This document shows, piece after piece, positions 11,204 through 23,062 of a DNA stretch of 64,000 nucleotides. Under the pieces are notes generated by a model. The model searched no databases. It was not told the DNA's origin and was given only the letters and a program-made list of their open reading frames with translations. The DNA lies in assembly GCA_001600175.1 (NCBI GenBank), contig BCJC01000005.1, forward strand, positions 1,282,471 through 1,346,470. The letters run 5' to 3'. The first letter of the stretch is position 1. Every line of letters begins with the position of its first letter. The translations under genes were made by a program, and so were the position numbers. The DNA is from Erythrobasidium yunnanense (lineage: Eukaryota; Basidiomycota; Cystobasidiomycetes; Erythrobasidiales; Erythrobasidiaceae).

Positions 11204-13098
11204 CTATTTCTTCGACTTCTCCTTCTTGGGCTTCTTCTGCGCAGCGTTGGCGACGAGCCTGTCATGGAGAGGATCCATCAGTCTGAAGACTCATCTGACA
11301 GACAAGAATGACGGCTTGCTTACCTCTCCATCTCTCGTCGTTCTTCGTCCGTCTCGTCTACTTGTACGTTCTTCAGGACTGCAAACAAAAGACGCACATC
11401 AGCGTGTGCTTCCCTTAGTCTCGTATCCAGCCAGCTCACCAGATCCAATGATAAGTACCGCCTTCGCTCTATTGACCAACTCCACCTCCGAGACTCCATT
11501 CTCTTTCGCCAGCGTGCTATCCACAACTTGTCTCAGCACACTCGCGACTTCAAATCTCGTCCCTCTCCAGGAAACAAGCATGATTTTGCCCATGACTGCT
11601 TCTTCCAATTTAGCTTGTTCAGCTTCTGCCAACTCGCCGCCTGACGCTTGTTGTTTCTCCATAGCCGTCATGGCTTGTTGGACTGTTCGCACACACACAT
11701 GTTAGCTTTGCTGTGATTGGGAGGGAAGGAGGAGGAGGATAGACGCACCATCGATCGTGCTGCTTAGGAACTGCCACCCTTCTTTTACTGTAGCACTCTT
11801 GTCTTTCATCTTGCCCCACCATGATTGGATACCGAGGAAATTCGACATGGGAGATTTGCGAGTCTTAAGGAAAGCATGCGACTTTTGCACGTACTGTAAC
11901 AACCAGCAATACCATCAGCTCCGCTCTCACTAGTGAATGGCGAAAAGCACGCACGATCTGCCCGATAAGCCTACACAGTTCCAATCCGAAGCTCTCTCCC
12001 TTCAGGTCCTCAATCTCTTCCCTCATCTTCTCCTCCCACCGCTTACATTCCGGATCGTTCGGATCTCCCGGATTCTTACTCTGGACAAACGGCCTCACCC
12101 TATCCTTCAATTTATTCGTTAGCATCTGGATACGCTCCATCTCATTCTTACGACGCTCTTCGGCTAGAGCATCCATCTGCTTACGCTGTTCGGGAGTGAG
12201 CTTCGCGGACTGCTTGGAGGGTTTCCCGCTTGCAGGGTCGATGGAGCCTGGCTGACCAGTGTGCTTGTGCAGGTCGCTGCCTGGCGCAGCTGTAGTCGAG
12301 GTAGAGGGAGTGGAGGTACCGGATGCGGATGTGGTAGAGGAGGCTAAGTGGTCTGTCTTTCTGTCGCCAGTCGATGCAGCAGGCTGGAATGATCCACTGA
12401 GTCCAGCAGCGGCTGGAGCAGAAGACGCAGTAGTAGAGTCTCCAGTTACAGACTGTGCAGTAGGTGCAGCAGTCTCTGCGCCTGGCGGTGCATTGCCCTT
12501 CGCGATCTCAGCCTGCATAGCAGCCTTCTCCTCCTCGCTCATCGAGATATCCATCGCTTTCGTGAAATCTTTCCCTAGACTGATCTCTCCTATCCAATCA
12601 TAGAATCTTTCCCCTCCAAACAGCTTAGCGAAGAGTTGACCTGGATCCTCGAACCCTTCTTCAGGCCGCGCTTCGGCTGTCTTCTTGCCATTCCTGTCGT
12701 ATACTGCTCGAAGATTGCTGTCGCTCAGTACTTGATACGCTTTGGAAATCTCGAGGAAACGCTCTTCTGCGCTTGGGTCGTTGGGGTTTCGGTCTGCAAA
12801 GGAATAAGCGGTTGAACTGATGTGAGGAGAGAGTTGGCGCACCAGGATGGTTCTTGAGTGCTGCCTTCTTGTATGCACTTCGTAGCTGGCTCTCGGAAGC
12901 GTCGGCTCTTACGCCAAGGAGGCTGTGGAATTGGACGAGGGAAGTCAGATGAAGCGCAGTCGCAGCACTGCAGTATCAGTTCGCGCACTCGTAGTATGCC
13001 ATATCGACTACTGTCAGCCCGTCGACGTTGATGTTTGCAGCTTTTGCGTCATTCCCAGCGCCAGCAGCAGCGGCGGCAGCAGGGTCAGACGAGGCCAT
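11204..13098 (-). CDS. DnaJ protein with DnaJ-X domain (Caj1/Djp1-like)
   Basis: Seven exons (12989-13098, 12843-12922, 11955-12793, 11749-11893, 11440-11682, 11324-11378, 11204-11258) encode 508 residues. The J-domain spans about 25-95. Its HPD tripeptide (residues 62-64) is split by the second intron, and AYYECAN-like read-through is avoided by splicing to DLLGV. A Gly/Phe-poor linker with FAKLFGGERF follows, then an Ala/Ser/Thr-rich spacer, then the DnaJ-X region with LTPEQRKQMDAL and the sequence AVLIIGSG. The C-terminus is Lys-rich (KKPKKEKSKK). Related yeast proteins are Hsp70 co-chaperones in the cytosol linked to peroxisomal import or membranes; the specific role here is inferred. Confidence 0.9.
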
Positions 13099-13474
13099 GA
13101 TGGGTTATTCTTCGCAGAAGTAATGTAGGGATGGATCTCAAGGTGTAGCTACGTCGACGTTTAAAGATGGGAGTAGACTCAGGTCGGTCGTATCGAAACG
13201 CCGCCAACCTGGACAAACAGCGCGCTCAAACAAGGACGGACTTGTTCTTCTTCTTTCTAACGACTTCTAACGACTTCTAATGACATCTAAACTGACGCTC
13301 ATAATTTGGCTTCACTACTTTTCTGAGTTTCTTGTCGCTTGTTCGCTTGCTGTCGCTCTCGTTGACTTCGGCCTACTGAAAATTCTGAAAACGTCGCTCG
13401 CTGACGGCGTGAAGACTCTTGTACGATTCGCATACACCTTGCCAACACTCTGATCTGTGCAAAAGGCGACAATC

Positions 13475-14647
13475 ATGCCCGGCTGGCTTTCCTCGGTCTC
13501 AAGCTATTTCAGTGGCTCTTCAGCAATCAACGGCGATGGAGCACAGTCGCAGCAGCAGTTAGAAGATGATACGCTGTCTATCACTAAACTGGTCGTATAC
13601 CCCATCAAATCGTGTAAAGGGACCTCAGTCGAGTCAAGCGAATTCGACGTCCGTGGCTTTAAGTATGATAGAAGATGGATGGTCATAGAAGCGAGTAACC
13701 ACAAGATGCTTACTGCGCGTACATGTGGAAAGGTAAGCTAACATCGGCATCAGAAAAGAGCCAGCGGGCAAGGCTGACTTTGCCCCATCTTCATTACCCA
13801 GCTCTTTCTGATTGAACCGACTCTAGACGTTGAAAACAACCTCCTCCATATCCGCATACCTTCCAACGGCACACACAGCATCCCCATCGAAGCCGACGCG
13901 TCCTGCGAAGTCGTCGACGGAATCCAAGTCTGGGGCTCGCACGACATGCGGGGATACGTCGTCTCACCTCCTTCCTCACCATTGCAACAAGCTCTTTCCA
14001 AGCATCTCGAAATGGACGTCCTTCTCATCCAATTCGACGAAGCTACTCCCCGAGTCCTGGGCGGACAACCTTTCCTGAATGATATTTTCGGTCAACCGCA
14101 CTTGGAAGACGCGCTCGAGTACCCTATTGACGAATCCTCTACACTATTCGCGGATGGCTATCCTTTCCTCCTAGCGACAGAAGCGACTTTCCGAACTTTA
14201 CGGACATGGCTCGAGACAGACACGAAAGACGTCCGAATAGACATCGACGAGATGATCGCGCGTTATCGACCCAATATCGTCATTGGCTCCGGCGCCCACA
14301 GCGGCGAAGGGTTCATCGAAGATGGCTGGGAAGAGATCCTCTGCGGTACGCAAACTATCTTCCCCGTTTCTCGATGCGCAAGATGTCCAATGCCCGACGT
14401 ATCTCCCAGCACGGGAATAGCGTCTGTGAGACGCATGCCGGGCAAGATATTGGAAGGACATAGGAAAGGAGTGGATAGGATCGTCAAAGGACCCTGTTTG
14501 GGAATGAACGCGATCCCGAAAGCTAGGAAGGGAACACTAAGGGTGGGAGATAGAGTGGAAGTCAAGAGAATAGCGAAGAGGAATGAAGAGGGCGCGAGTG
14601 GACCTGTTAGAGGGGAATGGATCAGAACGGAGGATCTATGGAACTAG
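13475..14647 (+). CDS. MOSC-domain protein (mARC-like molybdenum cofactor enzyme)
   Basis: Two exons (13475-13732 and 13802-14647) encode 367 residues. An N-terminal MOSC beta-barrel (VVYPIKSCKG ... RRWMVIE) is followed by the MOSC domain. The domain contains LATEATF-like, RYRPNIVI, WEEI and the stretch RCARCPMPDV, whose Cys matches the cofactor-binding Cys of mARC-type N-reductases. The usual partner is cytochrome b5 and its reductase; a role in N-hydroxylated compound reduction is by analogy only. The ATG is chosen because the frame upstream has no other ATG. No targeting peptide is obvious. Confidence 0.88.
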
Positions 14648-15137
14648 TGAAGAGAACGCTTTCCTGCACTTGCGTGGTCAGAGGTGTACATTGACATGGG
14701 ATATTTGGGGATAACATAGGGTGGGTCGCTACGGAATAGCCGTCAAGCGAGTGTTGTTGCGAAGTATACTTTCATCGAGGAAAAGGACAGGAAGCTGAGG
14801 TTTTCAGTAAATCGACTAAACGTCTTCTCCGCAGCTCTGCAGACTAATACGCCGCAATCCTTTCTTCTCCCTACGTACCGAGCACGTATTTTAATATCCT
14901 GGCTTTTGGCATTTCAAGCACCATATCGTGAAGTCTCGCTTAGTGACAGCTAGCGTGACGCAAGCGAGACCTGCAGATCCCTCTATCTGTCGGATAATTC
15001 AGCGTTTTGGTCCCTTTATCATCGGCTGTGCCCGCTCCCAGTACCAACGGCAAATGGGCATCCTCTCTCGCAGCCTTGAGTCAACTGCGCTAGCTACACT
15101 TACCCATCCTCTGCTACACATACAAACTATCATCACG
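14648..15137. other. Intergenic
   Basis: These 490 bases between the MOSC gene and the first small paired gene show no gene that I can support. They should include the 3' end of the former and the promoter of the latter. Confidence 0.5.
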
Positions 15138-15541
15138 ATGCCAGATCAACGAATACCGATAGGCCGGCAGGCCTCGTCCGACTTGGACTCGCGAGTCAGC
15201 GGAGACGAGCCACCTCGCAGACGCAGAGGTCACTCGCCGCGACTGCCTCGTCATCCATTGGAGGGCCTCTCAACCAAGTGGACGCAGGCTACGAAGCACG
15301 ACGCGCCTGTCATTGTAGACACTCTGGGCGAAGCGACCCAGGCATGGTGAGCTACAGCCAAGCGCGTATTTCGAATGACATCTCACATTATGTTCCAACA
15401 CTTAGTGAAGAATTTAACGAAGAAGCAACGTACGCCATTGATCGATTCAAGCGCAAGTACACGGCACGCAAGTTCACAAACGCAGATGGCCAAGTCCAGT
15501 GGGCTGTTTTATGCCAATGGAAGTATCCCAGAAGACGCTGA
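15138..15541 (+). CDS. Small paired protein 1 (114 residues), unknown
   Basis: Two exons (15138-15346, 15406-15541) give 114 residues. I do not recognise the family. Its neighbour at 15868-16272 is a paralogue: both have an intron at the same phase inside the codon for a conserved Cys, and both share PLEGLS, then EA-x2-x-C, then ARKF-x2-A-x-G, and end near AV[LI]C. The N-terminal third is Arg/Ser/Pro-rich and divergent. No signal peptide or membrane segment is evident. The pairing and the conserved intron support a real gene; function is unknown. Confidence 0.6.
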
Positions 15542-15867
15542 TAGCGGCAGCCGGCCTACAAATGCTACTGAATGGCGAGCTTACGTACTTATAGCGGTTA
15601 CTCTGAAAATAAGCAGTTGCAGCTTCTAGCCCGGTAATACGCCACAGCGTAGCCTACAGCATCAGTCACCGATACTGCAGCCTACTGACCTCGAGAGCTC
15701 TGTCATGGTCGCGTATACCAGCTGAGTATTGCCGCGTGCTGCCGTCCTCCGTCTTCACTCCCTCCCTTGTAGATATGGTCAAAGGCACGGCTCGCCTTCT
15801 ATCCGGCCACCAATCGACCACTCGCATGCTGACTCTGAACCTTGGTTGGTACTTTGTCCTGTTCAGT
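15542..15867. other. Intergenic between the paired small genes
   Basis: These 326 bases have no supported gene. An in-frame extension upstream of the second small gene is open here but lacks similarity to the first gene. Confidence 0.5.
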
Positions 15868-16272
15868 ATGTCTCGCCAGATCCGACAGGCTTCAGCCTCT
15901 CTTGGACCACCTTCGCTGGACGAGGTGATCGGACAAGCATTTCCGACTGTGAAGACGCGAAAGTCCATCCAAGTCTCGTCTGTACCTACTCACCCTCTAG
16001 AAGGCCTCTCTGCAGCTTACTCCTGGCCGAACGAGCGTAATGCATCTGGTGAAGTCGTTCCTATCAAGCGAAGAACTATCGAGCAAGCCGTAGAGCTCTG
16101 GTAAGTATCACAATAGAATTGCATCGGGTGGCTAACCTTGTCTCGCTTTCGCAGTGACAAGTATAACCCGAAACTGAAAGCCAAACGCAAGAAACAGGTC
16201 TTGACGGCCCGCAAGTTCATGGATGCAGGGAGGATACGATATGCTGTCATTTGTTGCAGTCAGAGCAGATAG
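15868..16272 (+). CDS. Small paired protein 2 (116 residues), unknown
   Basis: Two exons (15868-16100, 16155-16272) encode 116 residues. The start MSRQIRQAS was chosen because it gives the same N-terminal length as the paralogue at 15138. Shared features are PLEGLS, the split Cys codon, LTARKFMDAG and the terminal AVICC. The C-terminal half is basic (KLKAKRKKQ). Divergence between the pair is high outside these motifs, so the duplication is not recent. Function is unknown. Confidence 0.6.
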
Positions 16273-16547
16273 CTTTCGCAAAGTTGTGATTATGCAAATG
16301 TATAGAGCTTCTTGACTCCCTTCCATTGCGAAGACCTGAAACGTTTCCATTTCACCTTGCGACCCAATACAAGCCTTCAAGGAGTCTCTCTACACCAAGC
16401 AAGAAGCCTGTATTCGCTGGCTATGCAATAAGGGCTGTCCGCCTTTGGCTACTTCGCGTTGGGACAGGCGTCGAGTGGCAGACTCGCGCAGCGTCTTTTG
16501 CCCAGCACACTCTCGACAGCCCCGCAAGTCTGACCTACAACTCCAAT

Positions 16548-17843
16548 ATGCCTTCCTTACCCGTCGAGGTCCTTCGTCTTGTGCTGCAACACCTGGATTC
16601 AAACTACCCCGATCGTCCATGGATGTGGAGCTTTGCGAGAGCATGCCGCATGTTCTATGCTGTGTCAAGACCTATAATATACAAGAGGTTGCGGTTGCAG
16701 ATGTCGTCCACCGATGGAACACTCGATCTGAACAAAATGGAAACGCATAAGGAGATGTTGACTGTGGAACATCATGGGCTAGCCGTTGGTGACCTGGTAC
16801 ACGAATTGAGGGTCGTCTTTCACGACGACTATTGGCGTGAGCCTCTCAACTCTGAGCCCCTCGAAGCAGGGGTGCTCGATTCCCTGACTATCGTCCTGGG
16901 CCTAACCAGTCGCCTGGAGAAACTGGTTCTTCTTAATGTTCCGGAACACATTTATGCTCTCAAATCAAATTCAAATCTTTCTCAACTCACAGAGACAACA
17001 AGCTTCCAGCAGAGCCTGCGCCGAGCGCCACGCCTGAAAACCATCTTATTCAGGTCTGACCGCGGGCAACGGTCAGCCTGGTGGACAGAGCTCCTGCTTT
17101 CAAGTCTACCTAATTCTCTCACTTGTCTAAACCTTGGGGTGAGCAACAATAACGAAGAGCCGGCTGCGGAGCAAATGCGCAAGGGCCTCACGGCCATGTC
17201 AAGCACATCGATTGAGACGTTGAAGCTGTACGGAGACCTAGATGGAGCCTTCGGTCGGGTTTTGCCCACTCTTTTGCGATCGTCTCGCTCCCTGAGGGAG
17301 CTAGTCCTTGCGATGCGCGACTGCAGCGACGAGAACCTTCGGGATACACTGGGAGGAGAAAGAAAGTATGAGATATTGAGACTACATACTCGCAATTTTT
17401 CTCCGTTGCAAGAATGTAGACAACGCCTGCAGCGACAGCTGTGCCTCAAGCACATCGACGTGCACAACGGGCACGACTTTCTATTCTATTTACCCTTCCT
17501 ACCTCCTTCTATCACCAAGCTCGATATATACTTCCTATTATTCGAAGCAGGAAGCCCAGACGAAGTCTGGTTTGAACAAGCAGACACACCCGCGTATGTC
17601 CCGGCTATATTACTTGACCAAGTTGGGATGGGACTCAGACGCTGCTTAAAAGATTCGGCATGGTGTCCGGAGCTCGCAGAACTGGAGATAGTGTTCGGCG
17701 TACGCGACGACGACGCTTTTGACATGTTGGCAGGAGAGGTGGACTACATGGAACGCTCTTTGGATGAAATATTGGCAATGCGCAAGATCGTACCCTTGAC
17801 AGGAGCGAATCACTGCAAGATGGAATGTCTCGACTACGATTAG
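16548..17843 (+). CDS. F-box-like protein with leucine-rich C-terminal region
   Basis: A single exon encodes 431 residues from MPSLPVEVLRLVL. The first 45 residues fit an F-box (LPVEVL ... FARACRMFYAVSRPIIYKRL). The remainder is rich in regularly spaced Leu (SLPNSLTCLNLG, SIETLKLYG, LRELVLAM, SITKLDIY), as in divergent basidiomycete F-box/LRR proteins. A longer in-frame start at 16326 is open but adds an unlikely N-terminus. F-box proteins usually bind SKP1 and select substrates for ubiquitination; no substrate can be guessed. Confidence 0.7.
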   Translation: MPSLPVEVLRLVLQHLDSNYPDRPWMWSFARACRMFYAVSRPIIYKRLRLQMSSTDGTLDLNKMETHKEMLTVEHHGLAVGDLVHELRVVFHDDYWREPLNSEPLEAGVLDSLTIVLGLTSRLEKLVLLNVPEHIYALKSNSNLSQLTETTSFQQSLRRAPRLKTILFRSDRGQRSAWWTELLLSSLPNSLTCLNLGVSNNNEEPAAEQMRKGLTAMSSTSIETLKLYGDLDGAFGRVLPTLLRSSRSLRELVLAMRDCSDENLRDTLGGERKYEILRLHTRNFSPLQECRQRLQRQLCLKHIDVHNGHDFLFYLPFLPPSITKLDIYFLLFEAGSPDEVWFEQADTPAYVPAILLDQVGMGLRRCLKDSAWCPELAELEIVFGVRDDDAFDMLAGEVDYMERSLDEILAMRKIVPLTGANHCKMECLDYD

Positions 17844-18133
17844 CTGCGTCCAGCCATGTGCATCCCAGCGGGAGGTGAAGCGCGATCGATATAAACTATA
17901 CCGCAGGTGATAAGAGGCTCGAGGTACAGCGAAGTGAAGCAAAATCGATCAAGAGCCGCAATGCCAGACGTAGAACTCAGTGCAATAAACACTCGTCACC
18001 TTTCGGAACTAGACTTCCAGAAGATAGATAGACGATATCGTCTTAGGCAGTTGTAAAGGAATTATGAAAGTCGGATTGCTATGCCATGCATATATAGGAG
18101 GTTGGCCTTCTTGCATCATCCCCGACTTGCGAC

Positions 18134-19179
18134 ATGGCTCGCACAGGACCATCAGCAGCGCTATCAGCAGCTCGTCTGTCCAGCTTGTCTACGGCGACGC
18201 TATCGAGCATTCTTGAGGTGTGTTGATGCCCGACCATATCGGGGCCTGTTCTGAGGTCATTTCTTGCAGCTCGTTCGCCTTCAGCAGTCATCCCAAACAC
18301 TCCCAAGTAGCAGCAAGAATGGCGTATCGAAGAATCTAAATACCTTGCGGGCGGGCATCGAGACATTGCTAGATGAGCAAGCCAAGCTGGCGAAAGTCGG
18401 CAAAGGCGGACGGGCTCTAATGAGCGAAGATGAGCGCAAAGATAGAGAAATCATAACACAAAGCTTGAAGAAACAGTATGCAAGATTGGTGGGACTCGCT
18501 GAGGGACTGGGCATTCAAGCGAACCCGCTGGATCAGCTGGAACAGCAGACCGTGCTTGAAGAGGATGCGCTGATAGATCAGTGAGCTTTAACATCTTCCA
18601 GGCTGAGTGAGATTGCTAACGTCGCCAGTGCAGCTCAAGCTCGGATGTCCCTATGTCTACATTGGCAGCCTCGCAGCCAGCCAAAGCGCAGCCTATTCCA
18701 CATATTCGCATCGACATGGACGACGATGATACTCAAGACTCAAGCCACCCATACCAGCAGCCCTATCGCGATGACCCAGACGACGCTCGCATGGACGAGG
18801 AGGAAATGCGTAAAGCCAATCAAGATGTCATGCTCATGCAGAAACAGATGATGGATCAGCAAGATGATACATTGGACCAGCTGTCTGCCGCTATTTCGAG
18901 ACAGCGCGACTTGTCTCTGACTATCTCGTCTGAGCTGGAACTGCATGAAACGCTGTTGGAGGAGACAGATGCAGCTGTGGATCGGTAAGACTCGTCTTCC
19001 TATGTCAACTCACCTATAGAAGCTGATGGTGGTGTCTTCGCAGAACGCAATCTCGGCTACAACGCGCAAGCAAATCGCTGGATACTGTCGCCCGCAAGAC
19101 ACGAGAACATGGTTCAGCATGCATGATCATCACTTTGATAGTCCTGCTAGGGATCTTGGTCATTGTCATCAAGCTGTGA
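18134..19179 (+). CDS. Qc-type t-SNARE, syntaxin-8/Syn8-like
   Basis: Four exons (18134-18217, 18270-18580, 18634-18984, 19044-19179) encode 293 residues. The middle holds helical segments (QSLKKQYARLVGLAEGLG). A SNARE motif with MMDQQDDTLDQLSAAI and the central SELELHETLLEETDAAVDR layer follows; the zero-layer residue is Gln. The protein ends in a C-terminal hydrophobic anchor (IITLIVLLGILVIVIKL), as expected for a tail-anchored SNARE. Family members act in endosome and vacuole/trans-Golgi fusion. All splice junctions preserve the frame through the motif and anchor, so the model is firm. Confidence 0.9.
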
Positions 19180-19549
19180 CGACATATCTCACCGTCCATC
19201 TTACAACCCAGTCTGTTCAGACAGCATTTGGTCACCTTTGCGCCTAAGCAAGCAAGCAAGCATAACGACCCACAACCAGAGCGGGAGAACTCAAAGAAGA
19301 ATGCTCGTAGACCCGATATGCTGCTGTCGCTTCCTGGTCACCCGCGAGGTCGACGTCATGTAGAACGCACCAGTTGAGCACAGTAAGACTGAGGATACTC
19401 TCAGCAATTTATCTTCTGCTGCTGCCTCCTGCTGCTGGTTCACTCTCCAATACTACATCCCGTTCCTGGCTGGCTGGCAGTGCACGAGCTCTCTGTGGGC
19501 CTGTCAGGTCTAGACCGACCGTTTGGCTAGGCAGGGGTCCGACTCAGGG
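19180..19549. other. Intergenic
   Basis: No supported gene is seen in these 370 bases. They contain short CAAG/GCAAGCAAGC repeats just after the SNARE stop codon. Confidence 0.5.
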
Positions 19550-20217
19550 ATGGGTAGCAAGGAGATAACGCAAGATAGACGTGAAAAGGACAACTTGAAG
19601 AGATTGCTCGATGCCTCTCTGCTCTCTCTTCCTGTTCCATTACACAAAGTCGAGAAGCAAGAAACCATGAGCACCATCGAAGCTACCAACGCTGAAGCAG
19701 TCATGGCTCCATTATCCAAAGAGGTGCAGCAACGATTGCTACGAAGACTGCAATCACGGCTCGCTAATGCTTTTCAACTTTCAGGATTCACCCGCCGCTC
19801 TTACGCTCGTAAACACCTCTTCTAGCCAGCCTACAGCGCAAGCTGCTATGTCCATCCCCGACGCTTCCACCACTACTCCCGATACTAAGCAAGAGAAAGA
19901 CAACAACAGCGCAGAACTCGCAAAGAAGGATGACGCCAGCCAGAAAGAGATATCTGAGGAGAAGCAGCAAGAGAGTCAAGATGAGGAAGAAGGAGAGGAG
20001 AACAGGAAACAAGGTGGATGCTGCTGCTTCATCCTTTCTCTACCCTTCTTGTGCTGCGTTGGAGCATGCGCTTGCTGCTGTGGCATATTCTCCAAGCTTT
20101 GTTGCTGCGTGAGTGCTCTTAGTACTTCACCTGTGTAAGAAGATTAGCAGCTGATACTACAGCATGTCTTTCCAGGGATCTTCAAAGAAGGCGACAGCGG
20201 ACACGGACAGCGATTAA
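19550..20217 (+). CDS. Acidic small protein with a dense C-terminal Cys cluster
   Basis: Best model: exons 19550-19723, 19785-20109 and about 20176-20217. The protein has a polar, acidic middle (Lys/Glu/Gln/Asp). A roughly 32-residue segment with about a dozen Cys, broken by hydrophobic residues, follows (GGCCCFILSLPF, CCVGACACCCG, KLCCC). It ends in the short Ser/Asp-rich tail GSSKKATADTDSD. The first intron is uncertain: its donor GTGCAG is weak, but a clean CTAAT branch site and TTTCAG acceptor precede 19785. Such Cys/hydrophobic clusters are typical of palmitoylated, membrane-attached proteins; that is inference. No known family is recognised. Confidence 0.5.
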
Positions 20218-20545
20218 GACCTAGCCCGCGTACGCGCACGCGCAGCGGCTGCTATCTATACTTCAATCACTCTGCTATCTAGCTACTCCACCATACTTTG
20301 AGTTCGGCTATCTCGTCTATCGAATGTCGTTCGTATCCCTTAGATAAATACGGTAGTCGCTTCCATATTGTTCAGCTAGCGCGGCTCGTCATCTAAAATC
20401 ATTAGATATACTACTGCTCTCCTCATACTATCTTTGCGAACATTATATCATCATGCTTCTCGCCCAAATGTCTCTTGTTCTTTCGCCGACTCGTTTGAAC
20501 GCGTCCCAGCTGCCTGGGCTAGCAGTCTGGCGACACGTTCTTACG
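20218..20545. other. Intergenic
   Basis: These 328 bases carry no supported gene. An in-frame ATG at 20453 could extend the downstream F-box-like gene by 31 residues. Confidence 0.5.
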
Positions 20546-21683
20546 ATGCCATCGCTGTCCTCCCTTCCTGACGAAGTCGTCGAACTGGTTCTGCAAGCGT
20601 TCTTCGGCCTACCCTGGCTTTTCCCTCCCAACGTCGAGCGCGCAGATGTCCTACTCACAAGCAAGCGATTCCATCGTCTCGGGCGCCGATTCCTCTACCG
20701 AAACGTCACCCTGTCAACTATAAAAAGCTTTCATTGCTTTTTCTTAGTCGATAATGAGGATTGGGAAGCTGAGAATCCGCATTGCGCGAGCCTCTTTGAT
20801 GAGAGGAATAGAGACGTAGAGAGATGGAGTAGCGAAGCTAATCGTACAGCTGTCGAGAGGAGAAGATTGGATTGGAGGGTCGTAAGTCTCTTCTTCCGCC
20901 TGAATGAGCGTTAGACTGACGCGCTCGTAGGTGGAGGAACTGACTATAGATCTCATCTTCTCACCTGGCTTCTATGATCCGGTCGTTCGAGCTCTTCCAC
21001 TTCTTACAAATACGTTCGGCCGACCTATCTCCTTACAATTCCTACCTTCTGCAAATCCGCTCCTTCCGAACTTACATACACTAATAGAACGCACGACATG
21101 TGACTATGAAGATTACGATGTCTATCAGTCGCAGACCTATTTCAGATTCACGTTCTATGGGTGTTTCTCGCCGAAGGTGTTCAAGATGCCTCTATTTCCA
21201 TCGCCTGTCGATAGGTATCTCAACGAGAAAGCAATGCGATTCCCAAGTGACTTCCTCAGCAAGACTGAAAGAGTAGATATACGAGATCTGGTCGATTTAC
21301 TGGATTTCTTTCCGTTGGTCCAAATACCACCTGCTAAGATACCTAAAGACGGAATGACTGCTCTAGCAGCCCTTCCAGCTTTCTCAGTCAGCAGCATAAG
21401 CGATACCGTCACCACTGTCATCTGCGAAAACGAGGATTTTGGCTATCAGATGGGCCCGACTTACTTCGGCGAATACTTCGAGATCAGAATTCCTCTAGTT
21501 GTACAACAATTTCCGAATCTCAAGCATCTACATCTACCTGCCCTGCATGCGTTCCACCTGATTGATGAAGGAAAGAGCGGGCACTTTCAGCGTACGTACG
21601 AACAGGCTGTCCTCGCCCTCAGAACGCATGAAGATAGCCCTATCAGGAGACTGCAGATACATCTGGATCAGCATGTTCTGTAG
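20546..21683 (+). CDS. F-box-like protein, divergent
   Basis: Two exons (20546-20881, 20931-21683) encode 362 residues. The N-terminus MPSLSSLPDEVVELVL is close to MPSLPVEVLRLVL of the gene at 16548, which is why this ATG is preferred over 20453. The F-box continues to LLTSKRFHRLGRRFLYRNV. The second exon is rich in Leu and Pro with PNLHTL and PNLKHLHLPAL repeats but no recognised domain. The two F-box-like genes flank the SNARE and Cys-rich genes and may be old relatives. Probable SKP1 partner (inferred). Confidence 0.65.
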
Positions 21684-23062
21684 ACGGTGCAAGGATACAG
21701 AGTGAAAGGAATTCTCTTTCGTGAAAATAGTCGCCAAATAGCCGAAAGATGTTATTGTAACCGCGAGGTTTTCCAGCAATATCAGCGATCCTTACACAGT
21801 ACCTTGTGCCTCATTGCATTACTGCATTCGTCTCGAAAGCGCTGGCTAGAACGTAACCCCCCTATCATGCCAAATCCGGCGTGTCCAAGGAGGTGCTTGA
21901 GCGCAGGAATGCAGAATGCAAAGCATACCGGCGCTATGTTCGCTGCCTTCTCTCTTGCTTCTGCTCTTGTCACTGTACTCGTTATAGTTCTGCTGTCTAT
22001 CGCAACAACGCCTCTGGTCATGGACAGCTCGCTGCATCACCAGCTTCGAGGCAAAGAGGCATCAGGATATCAGCACCGCCGTTTCACGCTCTGACAAGCA
22101 GCTTCAGCAAACAATAGTCTGCTGCATGTCAAGCATGTACCCTCCAATGTCTCGTCAGCAACCTTCAGCCCGCAATGAGCAGCCTTTTCAAGTTACGCGC
22201 AATATGGCCATTTTCATCTCCGAGCTCCATCATGAGCTGCTTACATCGGGCCACATACTTTGGAATCATCATCATCAACACCAAGAGCCAGACCACATCT
22301 TCAACGAGAGCCTTCTTTGTTTACGTCTTGGGACGCGTCTTCGCCTTGGTCTGGGTCTGGCCGAACTCTCTGGCTGTCTGGATCTGACGTCAATCACCAT
22401 CCGGCAGTCCTTTATGACTTGCTAATTAGGCCTGACATTCACTCAACACACGCGTGTTCGTACTTTGACGCGTCGGAACGCGCCGATCGCAGGCTCATCG
22501 CGTCACCCAACTTCACTCACTGCCGCCCACCTTTCGAAAAAAAGCTGTAAAAGACCTCGGAAAGATTAACCTCGAGGTTAAGCGCTGCTAACAATCTGAT
22601 TTTAAGCGTGACTTTTACACTCAGTACGCGCGAAAGTGCGAAAAAGGCGGCGGGCTGCAAGGAAGAAGAAACGAGCGCGTCGTTCGCAGTCTTCTTCGGA
22701 TCAACGACAATTCATCGTTCACTCTCTTCCAGCTACATACTACATACATACAAGCCAATCAAGATACGGAAAGCTGCAGACAACGAAGAAGCTTTCGTCT
22801 TGTTTCTTCTTCTTCTGCAAGCGACGACATTCTTCGGTTCAACGACCAGTCAGATTCGCAACAAGTTGCAACACCAACTAGAAAGCAGTACAGTCGTTAC
22901 ATCAAGATACGTTAGCAATCCTATTCGACTTCTACGATCATCGCGCCTTTCCTCAACTCCGACTGCTGTGAGTACGGAGCGCACAGACCGCGTGCCGCAC
23001 TTTCAAATCAACCCTGAACTGACAGCAGCTGTCATTATAAAGATTCAGTAGTCGATACAAAC
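21684..23062. other. Long intergenic region, possible unresolved small gene
   Basis: This 1.38 kb separates the F-box-like gene from the TEA factor. Around 21866-22387 several short frames look protein-like: a helical piece SKEVLERRNAECKAYRRY, a hydrophobic piece MFAAFSLASALVTVLVIVLL, and a C-terminal piece AFFVYVLGRVFALVWVW ending at 22387. They lie in different frames and I could not join them with convincing splice sites and a start. A small membrane protein is possible. From about 22600 to 23062 the sequence is AAG/CTTC-rich and reads like a long leader of the TEA gene. Confidence 0.3.

Noticed and set aside
21687-22425. Several short frames with hydrophobic or helical stretches as definite genes
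   Set aside because: They are in different frames with no convincing start or splice set, so only a possible gene is noted.
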